From contig NZ_JARVSM010000004.1 in NCBI RefSeq assembly GCF_030209175.1, forward strand, positions 729,521 through 793,520: a stretch of DNA of 64,000 nucleotides, in the 5' to 3' direction. This document shows, in pieces, positions 9,546 to 17,927 of the stretch. The stretch comes from Pseudomonas sp. efr-133-TYG-5 (GTDB taxonomy: Bacteria > Pseudomonadota > Gammaproteobacteria > Pseudomonadales > Pseudomonadaceae). A program made the translations under genes and the position numbers. Positions within the stretch are counted from its first letter, which is position 1. Every line of letters starts with the position of its first letter. The notes below the pieces were generated by a model, which worked only from the letters and a program-made list of their open reading frames with translations, made no database searches and was not told the DNA's origin.

Positions 9546-9551
9546 ATTATA
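9546..9551 (-). promoter_or_regulatory. -10 box in front of rpoD
   Basis: A perfect TATAAT on the minus strand, 48 bases upstream of the rpoD ATG, in the dnaG-rpoD gap. No matching -35 is obvious at 16-18 bases, so strength is uncertain. Confidence 0.4.
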
Positions 9552-9565
9552 CCTGAGCTATGACC

Positions 9566-11533
9566 TCACGCGCCAGTTGAGGTCGGGTTTGATGCGGAAA
9601 CATTGCGACTTAAAAGGTCGCGCAGTTGATTTTTTTCGTCGGCGCTCAGTTCGCTTTGACGGGCTTTCCTGAGCAGTTGTTCCAGATTTCGCTCGCGTTG
9701 GCGGGCTGACAAGCTAGTAATGGTGTCGAAAAACTGTTGTTCAAGGTTATCTCCGTCAATCAGCCATTCCTTTTCCGCCAGTGCCTTGAGCAGGCGACCC
9801 TGTTCAGTGCCGTGCCATCGCGCGATCAACTGAAATGAGTTTAGCTTGGGATTCTTCTGTACGGCTTCGAGCAGTGCCACCAGCAGTTGCGTGTTGGTGT
9901 GGTCCTCGGCCGCGAAGTGCCCGGCGTCCTCGACTTTTTCCGCCAGTTGCGGGTGGTGCAGCAAGGTGCGCAGGGCGGCCAGTGTGGGAGGTTCGACGGC
10001 GGCCGGCACGCGCGGGGCACGTGGCTGATCGCGATCACCCCCGCGCTTGCCGTTCTTGTCCCAGGGTTTCTTGTCCCATTTCTTGCCGCCGGCGCCGCTT
10101 TTCTTCGGCGTCCACTCCTGTTGCGGCACATACATGTCCTGTGCCTGCGGCTGATGGTAGTCGCTGTAGTCCGGCATTGCGTCGTAATCGATGCCCGGAT
10201 CGTAGGCCGGCGGTGCCTCTTGCGGCGCGCTCTGGGCCAGCTGACTGACGGTTTCGCTGCTCAGGCCGGTGATTTCGCTCAGGCGCTGGCGCATCAGGGT
10301 CCGCAGGTTGGCTCCGGGCACTTTGTCGATCAGCGGCGCCGCAAGTGTCGCCATGTGCGCCTTGCCTTCGAGCGAGCGCGGGTCGGCTTCCTCGGTCAGC
10401 TGCTGGAAGAAATAGTCCGCCAACGGCTGTGCATGCTGATTGATCCGGGCACGGAAAGCGTCGGTGCCTTCGGCGCGGATCAGTGTGTCCGGGTCTTCGC
10501 CTTCGGGTAGAAACAGAAAGCGTGCCCGGCGCCCGTCCTGCAGGCTGCTCAGCGTTGCTTCCAGTGCTCGCCAGGCGGCGTTGCGCCCGGCCTGGTCGCC
10601 GTCGAAGCAGAACAGCACGTTCGGCACCACGCGAAACAGGCGCTTGAGGTGTTCTTCGCTGGTGGCGGTGCCCAGTGTCGCGACGGCATTGCGCAGGCCT
10701 TGCTGGGCCAGGGCGATGACGTCCATGTAGCCCTCGACGACGATGATTTCGTCGAGGTTGCGGTTGTTCTTGCGTGCTTCGTACAGGCCGTAGAGTTCCT
10801 GGCCCTTGTGGAAGACCGGGGTTTCCGGCGAGTTGAGGTATTTCGGCTTGTCGTCGCCGAGTACCCGGCCGCCGAAGGCAATGATGCGCCCGCGGGTATC
10901 GCGGATCGGGAACATCACGCGGTCGCGGAAGCGGTCATAGCGCTTGCCGGTTTCGGCGTTCTCGATCAGCAGGCCGGCGTCGATCATGGCTTTCTGCTGC
11001 AGGGTATCGCTGCTCAAGTGCTTGAACAGGTTGTCCCAGCCTGGCGGGGCGAAGCCGAGGCCGAAGTCGCGGGCGATCTCGCCGGTCAGGCCACGGCCCT
11101 TGAGGTAGTCCACGGCGGCCTTGCGCGCCGGGTGGCTCTTGAGCGCCTGGCGATAGAAGTCGGCGGCCGCGCTCAGCAGTGGGTACAGCGGCGAATCGGT
11201 CGGCTGTCGCGGTTTGTGCGCGCGGCCGCTTTCTTCGCGCGGCACTTCCATGCCGGCAGCCTTGGCCAGGTCCTCGACGGCCTGGGGGAAGTCCAAGTTG
11301 TCGTGGTCCATGAGAAAACCGAGGGCGTTGCCACCGGCACCGCAACCGAAGCAGTAATAGAACTGCTTGTCGGGGCTGACGCTGAACGACGGGGTTTTCT
11401 CTTTGTGGAACGGGCAGCAGGCCGTGTAGTTCTTGCCGGCCTTCTTCAATTGCACGCGCGAGCTGACCACGTCGACGATGTCGGTGCGGTTCAGAAGGTC
11501 GTCAATGAAGCTCTGCGGAATCAGCCCGGCCAT
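9566..11533 (-). CDS. dnaG: DNA primase
   Basis: 655 residues. The N-terminal CHC2 zinc finger has C40, H43, C61 and C64 (CCPFHKEKTP and YYCFGCGAGG). The TOPRIM catalytic core shows VVEGYMDVIAL near 267 and CFDGDQAG near 311. It synthesises RNA primers at the replication fork and docks to DnaB through its C-terminal domain. Residues about 430-515 form a long low-complexity linker rich in P, Q, D, G and K (repeated W-D-K-K/K-P-W-D-K), longer than in E. coli and probably disordered. Middle gene of the rpsU-dnaG-rpoD set; no yqeY gene is present between it and rpsU. Confidence 0.96.
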   Translation of the reverse strand: MAGLIPQSFIDDLLNRTDIVDVVSSRVQLKKAGKNYTACCPFHKEKTPSFSVSPDKQFYYCFGCGAGGNALGFLMDHDNLDFPQAVEDLAKAAGMEVPREESGRAHKPRQPTDSPLYPLLSAAADFYRQALKSHPARKAAVDYLKGRGLTGEIARDFGLGFAPPGWDNLFKHLSSDTLQQKAMIDAGLLIENAETGKRYDRFRDRVMFPIRDTRGRIIAFGGRVLGDDKPKYLNSPETPVFHKGQELYGLYEARKNNRNLDEIIVVEGYMDVIALAQQGLRNAVATLGTATSEEHLKRLFRVVPNVLFCFDGDQAGRNAAWRALEATLSSLQDGRRARFLFLPEGEDPDTLIRAEGTDAFRARINQHAQPLADYFFQQLTEEADPRSLEGKAHMATLAAPLIDKVPGANLRTLMRQRLSEITGLSSETVSQLAQSAPQEAPPAYDPGIDYDAMPDYSDYHQPQAQDMYVPQQEWTPKKSGAGGKKWDKKPWDKNGKRGGDRDQPRAPRVPAAVEPPTLAALRTLLHHPQLAEKVEDAGHFAAEDHTNTQLLVALLEAVQKNPKLNSFQLIARWHGTEQGRLLKALAEKEWLIDGDNLEQQFFDTITSLSARQRERNLEQLLRKARQSELSADEKNQLRDLLSRNVSASNPTSTGA

Positions 11534-11963
11534 GGCGTTCTCGTCGTCTGCGCTGTAATGGATCCGATGCGAAGGGCGGCCGGACGCGGGTCAATGTCTG
11601 ATGCGCGCACCAAGGGCGGCTCGACCAGGGTCGTCTGCGTAATCGCTGTCGGGAAGTGTATCTGCCGAAAATCCACTGACGTTAGTACCAATCAGTCTTC
11701 GACCATGTGAAAGTGTTGCGCTGAATCCGCTGTGGCCAGTCGAGGGCCCCGGATAGCTCAATGAAGCGGGCACGCAAGCAGGTGCCTTGGGCTGATCGTC
11801 GTAAGAGGAATCAGTGGGTGTGCTCGTCAGTAGCCTTGAAAGGCTCGTCAGAAAAGACGTGCACCGCTGGCAAAAGAGCCAGGCCTGACGCGGTGAAGCG
11901 GGTTGTCTCGGTCGCGTCTGCGGCGTCGACGGTGAAGCATCAAGCGTTTTCCGCAAATGCCAT
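11534..11963. other. Non-coding gap between dnaG and the rpsU terminator
   Basis: About 430 bases with no frame that resembles a protein; the minus-strand ORF here is rich in S, P, R and T and matches nothing. The dnaG promoter should lie here, but I could not pick a convincing -35/-10 pair. No repeats of note. Confidence 0.5.
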
Positions 11964-11986
11964 AAGCCCGGCTGAGGGCCGGGCTT
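11964..11986 (-). terminator. rpsU terminator
   Basis: AAGCCCGGC, loop TGAGG, GCCGGGCTT: a 9-bp stem located 30 bases after the rpsU stop on the minus strand. The T tract is weak, so it may be a partial terminator that tunes expression of dnaG and rpoD. Confidence 0.7.
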
Positions 11987-12015
11987 GGCAGAAGCTTGCT
12001 ACGAACGTCTGTGTA

Positions 12016-12231
12016 TTAGTACAGACGAACGGCGCGGCGCTGTTCGCGCTGAACTTTCTTGGCGTGACGCTTAACAGCAGCAGCTGCCTTGCGCTTACGC
12101 TCAGAAGTTGGCTTCTCGTAAAATTCGCGGCTACGAACTTCAGCCAGTACACCGGCTTTTTCGCAGGAGCGCTTGAAACGACGCAGAGCTACGTCGAAGG
12201 GTTCGTTCTCTTTAACTTTGACGGCTGGCAT
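12016..12231 (-). CDS. rpsU: 30S ribosomal protein S21
   Basis: A 71-residue, very basic protein ([20 protein letters not shown] ... [19 protein letters not shown] sequence), the canonical length and sequence of bS21. It binds near the 3' end of 16S rRNA on the small subunit and aids translation initiation. First gene of the conserved rpsU-dnaG-rpoD cluster, divergent from tsaD with a 199-base intergenic region, and followed by a stem-loop. Confidence 0.97.
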
Positions 12232-12430
12232 CCAGAGCTACCTTCATTCATTACCGGGGTCAACATCCTCGCGGCAAAAGAGCACTTGAAGACGTCGGTT
12301 TTTAAGGGTTGCGGATGTTAACCCCTCATCGCTCGGAATGCAAAGCCTCTGATCGAAAACCGCTGGTCGGGGCATCCCGCGACGACTATTATGCGCGCCT
12401 TCGAATTCAGCCTAAACAAGGCGCAAACCC

Positions 12431-13459
12431 ATGCTAGTACTGGGATTAGAAACGTCCTGCGACGAAACCGGCGTCGCATTATATGACAGCGAACGCGGTC
12501 TGCTGGCCGACGCGCTGTTCAGTCAGATCGACCTGCACCGCGTCTATGGCGGTGTGGTGCCGGAGCTGGCCTCGCGCGATCACGTCAAGCGCATGCTGCC
12601 CTTGATTCGTCAGGTGTTGGCCGAAGCCGACTGCGTGCCGACCGAGATCGACGCGATCGCCTACACCGCGGGTCCTGGCCTGGTCGGCGCGCTGCTGGTG
12701 GGGGCTTCCTGCGCCCAGGCGCTGGCGTTTGCCTGGGGCATTCCGGCGCTCGGCGTGCATCACATGGAAGGTCACTTGCTGGCGCCGATGCTCGAGCCAA
12801 AACCACCGGAGTTCCCGTTCGTCGCTTTGTTGGTTTCCGGCGGTCATACGCAACTGGTTCAGGTCGATGGCATCGGCCAATACAGCCTGCTCGGCGAGAC
12901 CCTCGACGATGCGGCTGGCGAAGCGTTCGACAAGACCGCGAAAATGATGGGCCTGAATTACCCGGGCGGGCCGGAAATCGCCAAGTTGGCCGAGAAGGGC
13001 GTCGCCGGACGTTTTACCTTCCCGCGTCCGATGTGTGATCGTCCGGGGCTGGATTTCAGCTTCAGTGGCTTGAAAACCTTCGCCCTCAATACCTGGCAGC
13101 AGTGTGTCGGCGCCGGGGACGACGGCGAGCAAGCCCGTTGCGACATCGCGCTGGCGTTCCAGCAGGCCGTGGTAGAGACTTTGACCATCAAGTGCAAGCG
13201 TGCCCTCAAGCAGGCCGGCATGCAGCGCCTGGTGATCGCCGGTGGCGTCAGCGCCAACCGGGCCTTGCGCCTTTCCCTGGAGAAAATGCTCGGCGACATG
13301 AAAGGCGAGGTGTTTTACGCCCGCCCTGAGTTCTGCACCGACAACGGCGCGATGATCGCGTTCGCCGGTTGCCAGCGCTTGCAGGCCGGTCAACAGGAAA
13401 GTCTGGCGATCAGCGTGCAGGCGCGCTGGCCGATGGAGCAGCTGTCGGCGCTGGGCTGA
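12431..13459 (+). CDS. tsaD: tRNA N6-adenosine threonylcarbamoyltransferase
   Basis: 342 residues, formerly Gcp. The N-terminal LGLETSCDETGVALY belongs to the ASKHA fold. Metal-binding histidines H111 and H115 lie in HHMEGH. Other family motifs are VSGGHTQLV and AGGVSANRALR. With TsaB, TsaE and TsaC it transfers a threonylcarbamoyl group to A37 of ANN-reading tRNAs (the t6A modification), including the tRNA-Ile upstream. It starts at an ATG 7 bases after CAAGG. Divergent from rpsU and convergent with plsY, it appears monocistronic. Confidence 0.96.
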   Translation: MLVLGLETSCDETGVALYDSERGLLADALFSQIDLHRVYGGVVPELASRDHVKRMLPLIRQVLAEADCVPTEIDAIAYTAGPGLVGALLVGASCAQALAFAWGIPALGVHHMEGHLLAPMLEPKPPEFPFVALLVSGGHTQLVQVDGIGQYSLLGETLDDAAGEAFDKTAKMMGLNYPGGPEIAKLAEKGVAGRFTFPRPMCDRPGLDFSFSGLKTFALNTWQQCVGAGDDGEQARCDIALAFQQAVVETLTIKCKRALKQAGMQRLVIAGGVSANRALRLSLEKMLGDMKGEVFYARPEFCTDNGAMIAFAGCQRLQAGQQESLAISVQARWPMEQLSALG

Positions 13460-13479
13460 GCGTTGCTCGGGCAGGTTAT

Positions 13480-14049
13480 TTAAAAATGCCGTTCGCGCCC
13501 GGCAAACAGGTCGCGTAGATTGCCCCGGTGGCGCCAGACGATCAGTAGGGTCAGCGTGCTCATCGGCAACAGCGCGGCCGGCGCCTGCCAGGCCAGCAAC
13601 GGCAGGGTCAGAGGCGTGGCGATCAGCGCGGCGAGCGAGCTGGTGCGGGTCAGGTAGAACGTCAGCAGCCAGGCACACACCGCCAGCAGTGCGGCAGGGG
13701 GATACAGCCCCAGCAGCATGCCGGCGGCCGTGGCGACGCCTTTGCCGCCGCGAAAGCGGAAGTATAGCGGGAACAGGTGGCCGATCACGGCGCAGACGCC
13801 GATCCACGCCTGATCCTGCAGCGACAGGCCCATTGCCGAAGCGATCAGCACCGGCAGCAGGCCTTTGCAAAGATCACCGAGCAGGGTCAGGACCGCCAGT
13901 TTGCGGCCGGCCAGGCGCAGCATGTTGGTGGCGCCGGCATTACCCGAGCCACTCATTCGCGGATCCGGGTTTCCGGTCAGGCGGCTGAGCAAAATGGCGA
14001 AGGACAGCGAGCCGAGCAGGTAGGCGAGGATCGCCAGTAACCAAAACAT
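13480..14049 (-). CDS. plsY: Glycerol-3-phosphate acyltransferase PlsY
   Basis: 189 residues of inner-membrane protein with about five hydrophobic spans. It shows the conserved SGSGNAGATNMLRLAG loop and FRFRGGKGVATAAG, both characteristic of PlsY. The enzyme transfers the acyl group of acyl-phosphate to glycerol-3-phosphate, making lysophosphatidate for phospholipid synthesis. It lies between tsaD (convergent, 20-base gap) and folB (divergent). Confidence 0.95.
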   Translation of the reverse strand: MFWLLAILAYLLGSLSFAILLSRLTGNPDPRMSGSGNAGATNMLRLAGRKLAVLTLLGDLCKGLLPVLIASAMGLSLQDQAWIGVCAVIGHLFPLYFRFRGGKGVATAAGMLLGLYPPAALLAVCAWLLTFYLTRTSSLAALIATPLTLPLLAWQAPAALLPMSTLTLLIVWRHRGNLRDLFAGRERHF

Positions 14050-14123
14050 GCTAACTATTCCGGGCGAGGACGCCCTGATTCTAACGGCGCATTGCGCCCT
14101 TGTCGTGCAGCGGAGAGAAGTGC

Positions 14124-14480
14124 TTGGACAGAGTGTTTATCGAGGGCCTGGAAGTTGACACCGTGATCGGTGCCTACGACTGGGAGCGCGGCATCCGACA
14201 GTGCCTGCGCCTTGATCTGAGCTTCGCCTGGGACAATCGCCCGGCCGCCGCCGGTGACGATCTGACGCTGGCACTCGACTACGCCAGCGTTTCCACACGC
14301 ATTCAGGCGTTTGCCGAGCAGGCGCAGTTCCAGCTGGTCGAGACTTTCGCCGAGCGCCTGGTCGAAGTGCTGATGACCGAATTCAAGATCACCTGGGTGC
14401 GCCTGAAGCTGACCAAGCCTGGCGCAGTCCCGGCCGCCAAGGGTGGCGTGGGTGTGGAGATCGAGCGCGGATGTCGCTGA
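14124..14480 (+). CDS. folB: Dihydroneopterin aldolase
   Basis: 118 residues from a TTG at 14124. This start is preferred because GGAGAGAAG lies a few bases upstream and the family begins at (M)DRVFIEGLEVDTVIGAYDWE; the frame stays open 8 codons further. The C-terminal VRLKLTKPGAVPAAKGGVGV is also conserved. It cleaves 7,8-dihydroneopterin to 6-hydroxymethyl-dihydropterin in folate synthesis. Its 3' end overlaps folK by 10 bases, so the two enzymes for consecutive steps are translationally coupled. Confidence 0.93.
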   Translation: MDRVFIEGLEVDTVIGAYDWERGIRQCLRLDLSFAWDNRPAAAGDDLTLALDYASVSTRIQAFAEQAQFQLVETFAERLVEVLMTEFKITWVRLKLTKPGAVPAAKGGVGVEIERGCR

Positions 14481-14986
14481 CTCAGGTCTACCTCGGGCTC
14501 GGTAGCAATATCGAGCGCGAACGCCATTTGCAGGCCGGTCTGGATGCCCTGGCCACGTTTCTGGTGGATATTCGCTGCTCGCCGGTGTTCGAGAGCCAGC
14601 CAGTGGGAATCAAGAGCGGGCCGTTCTTCAATTTCGTGGTATCGGCTTATACCGATCTGCCGTTGATGGAACTGGATCGCCGGTTGAAATTCATCGAGGC
14701 GGACAATGGCCGCTATGCCCCGGATCGCAAGGGCTTGCCGCTGGACATCGACGTGCTGCTGTACGGCGATCTGACAGGCAACTTCGACGGCTTGATCCTG
14801 CCGCGTGCGGAAATCCTGAAAAACGCCTTTGTGTTGTGGCCGCTGTCGCTGATTGCGCCGGATCGGGTGCATCCGGGTGTGGGAAAAAGCTTCGCAACGC
14901 TGTGGGCCGAAGCGCAGATCAATCAGGTCCTGGCGCCGGTGGCTTTCGAGTGGCGCGGCGAGCAATTGACCCCGCCGAGTCTTTGA
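14471..14986 (+). CDS. folK: 2-amino-4-hydroxy-6-hydroxymethyldihydropteridine pyrophosphokinase
   Basis: 171 residues. VYLGLGSNIERERHL at the start and NGRYAPDRKGLPLDIDVLL in the middle are HPPK motifs; the DIDVLLYG aspartates bind Mg-ATP. It pyrophosphorylates 6-hydroxymethyl-dihydropterin, the step after FolB, and overlaps folB by 10 bases. Convergent with cca across a 91-base gap that holds a palindromic repeat. Confidence 0.95.
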   Translation: MSLTQVYLGLGSNIERERHLQAGLDALATFLVDIRCSPVFESQPVGIKSGPFFNFVVSAYTDLPLMELDRRLKFIEADNGRYAPDRKGLPLDIDVLLYGDLTGNFDGLILPRAEILKNAFVLWPLSLIAPDRVHPGVGKSFATLWAEAQINQVLAPVAFEWRGEQLTPPSL

Positions 14987-14999
14987 AACAAACGATCAC

Positions 15000-15062
15000 C
15001 GCCAGCGGCAGTTCCTGCAAAGAAAATCAGCGTTGCTTTGCAGGAGCGGTCGCCGGCGGCGC
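15000..15062. repeat. Palindromic extragenic element between folK and cca
   Basis: TCCTGCAAAG (15013-15022) and CTTTGCAGGA (15036-15045) form a perfect 10-bp inverted repeat. Outer CCGCC and GGCGG arms extend the stem. It resembles the CTTTGCAGGAGC-type REP of fluorescent Pseudomonas and sits where convergent folK and cca transcripts end. Confidence 0.55.
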
Positions 15063-15077
15063 TCTTCTGATCTTGCC

Positions 15078-16301
15078 CTACTGGTTTTCCTTGTACGCCT
15101 TCAACGCCTTGAGCCGTTCACGCTTGAGCGCTTCGCCCAGTTCCGGGCCCTTGAAACCCTTCTCCAGCAACGGCTGCACCGCGACGCCGCGCGCCACACT
15201 GGCCGCGCCGCGCAGATAATCCGCCTGTGGATAACTGCGCTGTTCCAGGCCCTTGCGACCGCGAGCATCCATTTCGCAGGCAGCGATAAACTCCTCGAAG
15301 CGTTGCGGGCGGCGATACACGTCAAAACTCTGCAGCAACTCCAGCAGCGTCGAGGCCTTCAGCTCCAGGGCGCGGTGGCCGTGGGTGTGATACTGGCCGA
15401 CGAGTAGCGCCAGTTCCTGGCAGTCCTTCGGGGCCTTGAAGCGTTCGTTGACTGCTTTGATCAGCTTCAGGCCTTTGTGTTCGTGGGCGATGTGGCGTGG
15501 CCATTCTTCTTCCGGGGTCAAACCCTTGCCCAAGTCATGCAGCAGGCAGGCCCAGCGCACCGTCAGCGGTTGTTTGTGCAGGGCGGACTGCTCAAGCACG
15601 CTGAGGGTGTGGACGCCGCTGTCGATTTCCGGGTGATGGATTTCCGGTTGTGGCACGCCGAACAGCGCGTCGACCTCCGGCATCAATTCCTTCAGTGCCC
15701 CGCAATCGCGCAGCACTTCAATAAACACCTGTGGCTGATCTTCCATCAGTGCGCGGGAAATTTCCTTCCAGCTGCGCTCGGCGGTCAACGCCTGCAATTC
15801 GCCGGATGCGCTGAGCTGGCGCATCAGTTCCAGGGTTGGCGGAGCGACGTGGAAACCGAGGCCAGCATAGCGTGCGGCAAAGCGCGCAACGCGCAGTACT
15901 CGCAGGGGATCTTCGGCGAAAGCCGGGGAAACGTGGCGCAGGATGCGAGCTTCAAGGTCGCGTTGGCCGTGATACGGATCGGTCAGATTGTGCTGATCGT
16001 CTTCGGCCATGGCGTTGATGGTCAGGTCGCGGCGGATCAGGTCTTCTTCGAGCGTGACTTCGGGGCTGGCATGAAAGGTGAATCCGCCATAACCCCGTCC
16101 ACTTTTGCGTTCGGTGCGGGCGAGGGCGTATTCCTCGCCGGTTTTGGGGTGGAGGAACACCGGGAAATCTGCGCCGACCGGGCGAAATCCCTGGGCAAGC
16201 ATCTCTTCGGTGGTCGCCCCGACCACTACCCAATCGATATCGGTGACCGGTAACCCCAGCAGGCGATCGCGTACCGCGCCGCCGACCTTATAAATCTGCA
16301 T
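15078..16301 (-). CDS. cca: CCA tRNA nucleotidyltransferase (multifunctional, with HD domain)
   Basis: 407 residues. The nucleotidyltransferase head has YKVGGAVRDRLLG and the metal-binding pair in TDIDWVVVG. ARTERKSGRGYGGF and RRDLTINAMAED follow. The C-terminal HD phosphohydrolase domain carries LLHDLGKGLTPEEEW. The enzyme adds or repairs CCA at tRNA 3' ends; the HD domain gives 2',3'-cyclic phosphodiesterase and phosphatase activity, as in E. coli. Length is typical for gammaproteobacterial Cca. Convergent with folK. Confidence 0.95.
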   Translation of the reverse strand: MQIYKVGGAVRDRLLGLPVTDIDWVVVGATTEEMLAQGFRPVGADFPVFLHPKTGEEYALARTERKSGRGYGGFTFHASPEVTLEEDLIRRDLTINAMAEDDQHNLTDPYHGQRDLEARILRHVSPAFAEDPLRVLRVARFAARYAGLGFHVAPPTLELMRQLSASGELQALTAERSWKEISRALMEDQPQVFIEVLRDCGALKELMPEVDALFGVPQPEIHHPEIDSGVHTLSVLEQSALHKQPLTVRWACLLHDLGKGLTPEEEWPRHIAHEHKGLKLIKAVNERFKAPKDCQELALLVGQYHTHGHRALELKASTLLELLQSFDVYRRPQRFEEFIAACEMDARGRKGLEQRSYPQADYLRGAASVARGVAVQPLLEKGFKGPELGEALKRERLKALKAYKENQ

Positions 16302-16364
16302 AAAAAACCTCCGTTGGCCCGACAGGATAACCCTTGTGCCGGACTTTCGGAGGCTGCAGCGGGA

Positions 16365-17927
16365 TCAAAGATGAATGACGGCCAGGTCGAGCCGACCGTA
16401 ATCACCCTCGGCGTGTTCACTGCGCGGAGGAACGTGATGGGTTTTCATGATCTGGTCGCCCTGCAGGGTTTCCAGGTGAATGTCGAAGCCCCACAAGCGA
16501 TGCAGATGCTTGAGCACTTCCTCGGTGGAGTCGCCCAACGGTTTGCGGTCATGCTGCTGGTGGCGCAGGGTCAGCGAACGGTCGCCGCGACGGTCGATGC
16601 TGTAGATCTGCACGTTCGGCTCGCGGTTACCCAGGTTGTACTGCGCCGCCAGGGTTTCGCGGATGATCCGGTAGCCGCCCTCATCGTGGATGGCCGGTAC
16701 CAGCAGGTCGTCCTTCTGGTCGTCATCGAGAATGCTGAACAGCTTGAGGTCGCGGATCACTTTCGGCGACAGGTATTGCAGGATGAAGCTCTCGTCCTTG
16801 AAGCTGCTCATGGCGAATTTGATGGTCGACAGCCAGTCGGAGCCGGCGATGTCCGGGAACCAGCGCCGATCTTCCTCGGTGGGTTCTTCGCACATGCGAC
16901 GGATGTCGCGATACATGGCAAAACCCAGCGCATACGGGTTGATACCGTTGTAGTAGGGGCTGTCGAAACCGGGCTGGAACACCACGCTGGTGTGCGACGT
17001 GAGGAACTCCATCATGAACCCGTCGGTAACCAGGCCTTCGTCGTACAGGTCGTTCATCAGCGTGTAGTGCCAGAACGTCGCCCAGCCTTCGTTCATCACC
17101 TGGGTCTGGCGCTGTGGATAGAAATACTGGGCGATCTTGCGCACGATGCGCACGATCTCCCGCTGCCACGGTTCGAGCAACGGCGCATGCTTCTCGATGA
17201 AGTACAGGATGTTTTCCTGCGGCTCGGCCGGGAAGCGTGCGTTGTCCTTGTCGCTGTACTTGTCTGCGCCTTTGGGAATGGTGCGCCACAGGTCGTTGAT
17301 CTGCTTCTGCAGGTGCTCTTCGCGGTCCTTCTGGCGCCGCCGCTCTTCCTCGGCGGAAATCGGATAGGGGCGCTTGTAACGGTCGACCCCGTAGTTCATC
17401 AGGGCATGGCAGGAGTCGAGCAGGTCTTCCACCGCATCGATGCCATGGCGCTCCTCGCATTGCATGATGTACTGCTTGGCGAACACCAGGTAATCGATGA
17501 TCGAACTGGCGTCGGTCCAGGTGCGGAACAGGTAGTTGCCCTTGAAGAAGCTGTTATGGCCGTAGCACGCGTGCGCGACTACCAGCGCCTGCATGCAGAT
17601 GGTGTTTTCCTCCATCAGGTAGGCGATGCACGGATCGGAGTTGATCACGATCTCGTAGGCCAGGCCCATCTGCCCGCGACTGTAGGATTTCTCCGTACTG
17701 AGGAAGTGTTTGCCGTAGGACCAGTGGTGGTAGCCCAGCGGCATGCCGACCGAGGCGTAGGCGTCCATCATCTGTTCGGCGGTGATCACTTCGATCTGGT
17801 TGGGATAAGTGTCCAGGGCATAGCGGGCCGCGATCCGGGCGATCTCGCGATCGTAGGTCTGGATCAGCTCGAATGTCCATTCGGAGCCGGTGGAAATGGG
17901 TTGGCGCTTCTGCTCTTTGGCGGTCAT
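16365..17927 (-). CDS. SpoVR family protein
   Basis: 520 residues beginning MTAKEQKRQPISTGSEWTFE. It carries SpoVR-family signatures such as MNEGWATFWHYTLMNDLYDEG and YNLGNREPNVQIYSIDRRGD. The biochemical function is not established; in E. coli the homologue YcgB is co-expressed with the PrkA-like YeaG kinase and YeaH. Here it overlaps the yeaH gene by 4 bases (ATGA-type), so the two are translationally coupled in the order prkA-yeaH-spoVR. Probably part of a starvation/stress response module. Confidence 0.92.
   Translation of the reverse strand: MTAKEQKRQPISTGSEWTFELIQTYDREIARIAARYALDTYPNQIEVITAEQMMDAYASVGMPLGYHHWSYGKHFLSTEKSYSRGQMGLAYEIVINSDPCIAYLMEENTICMQALVVAHACYGHNSFFKGNYLFRTWTDASSIIDYLVFAKQYIMQCEERHGIDAVEDLLDSCHALMNYGVDRYKRPYPISAEEERRRQKDREEHLQKQINDLWRTIPKGADKYSDKDNARFPAEPQENILYFIEKHAPLLEPWQREIVRIVRKIAQYFYPQRQTQVMNEGWATFWHYTLMNDLYDEGLVTDGFMMEFLTSHTSVVFQPGFDSPYYNGINPYALGFAMYRDIRRMCEEPTEEDRRWFPDIAGSDWLSTIKFAMSSFKDESFILQYLSPKVIRDLKLFSILDDDQKDDLLVPAIHDEGGYRIIRETLAAQYNLGNREPNVQIYSIDRRGDRSLTLRHQQHDRKPLGDSTEEVLKHLHRLWGFDIHLETLQGDQIMKTHHVPPRSEHAEGDYGRLDLAVIHL

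Noticed and set aside
11591..11956. 121-codon minus-strand ORF between rpsU and dnaG, considered as a possible yqeY gene
   Set aside because: The sequence is S/P/R/T-rich with no GatB/YqeY likeness. A YqeY gene that I remember from P. aeruginosa at this place is simply absent here.
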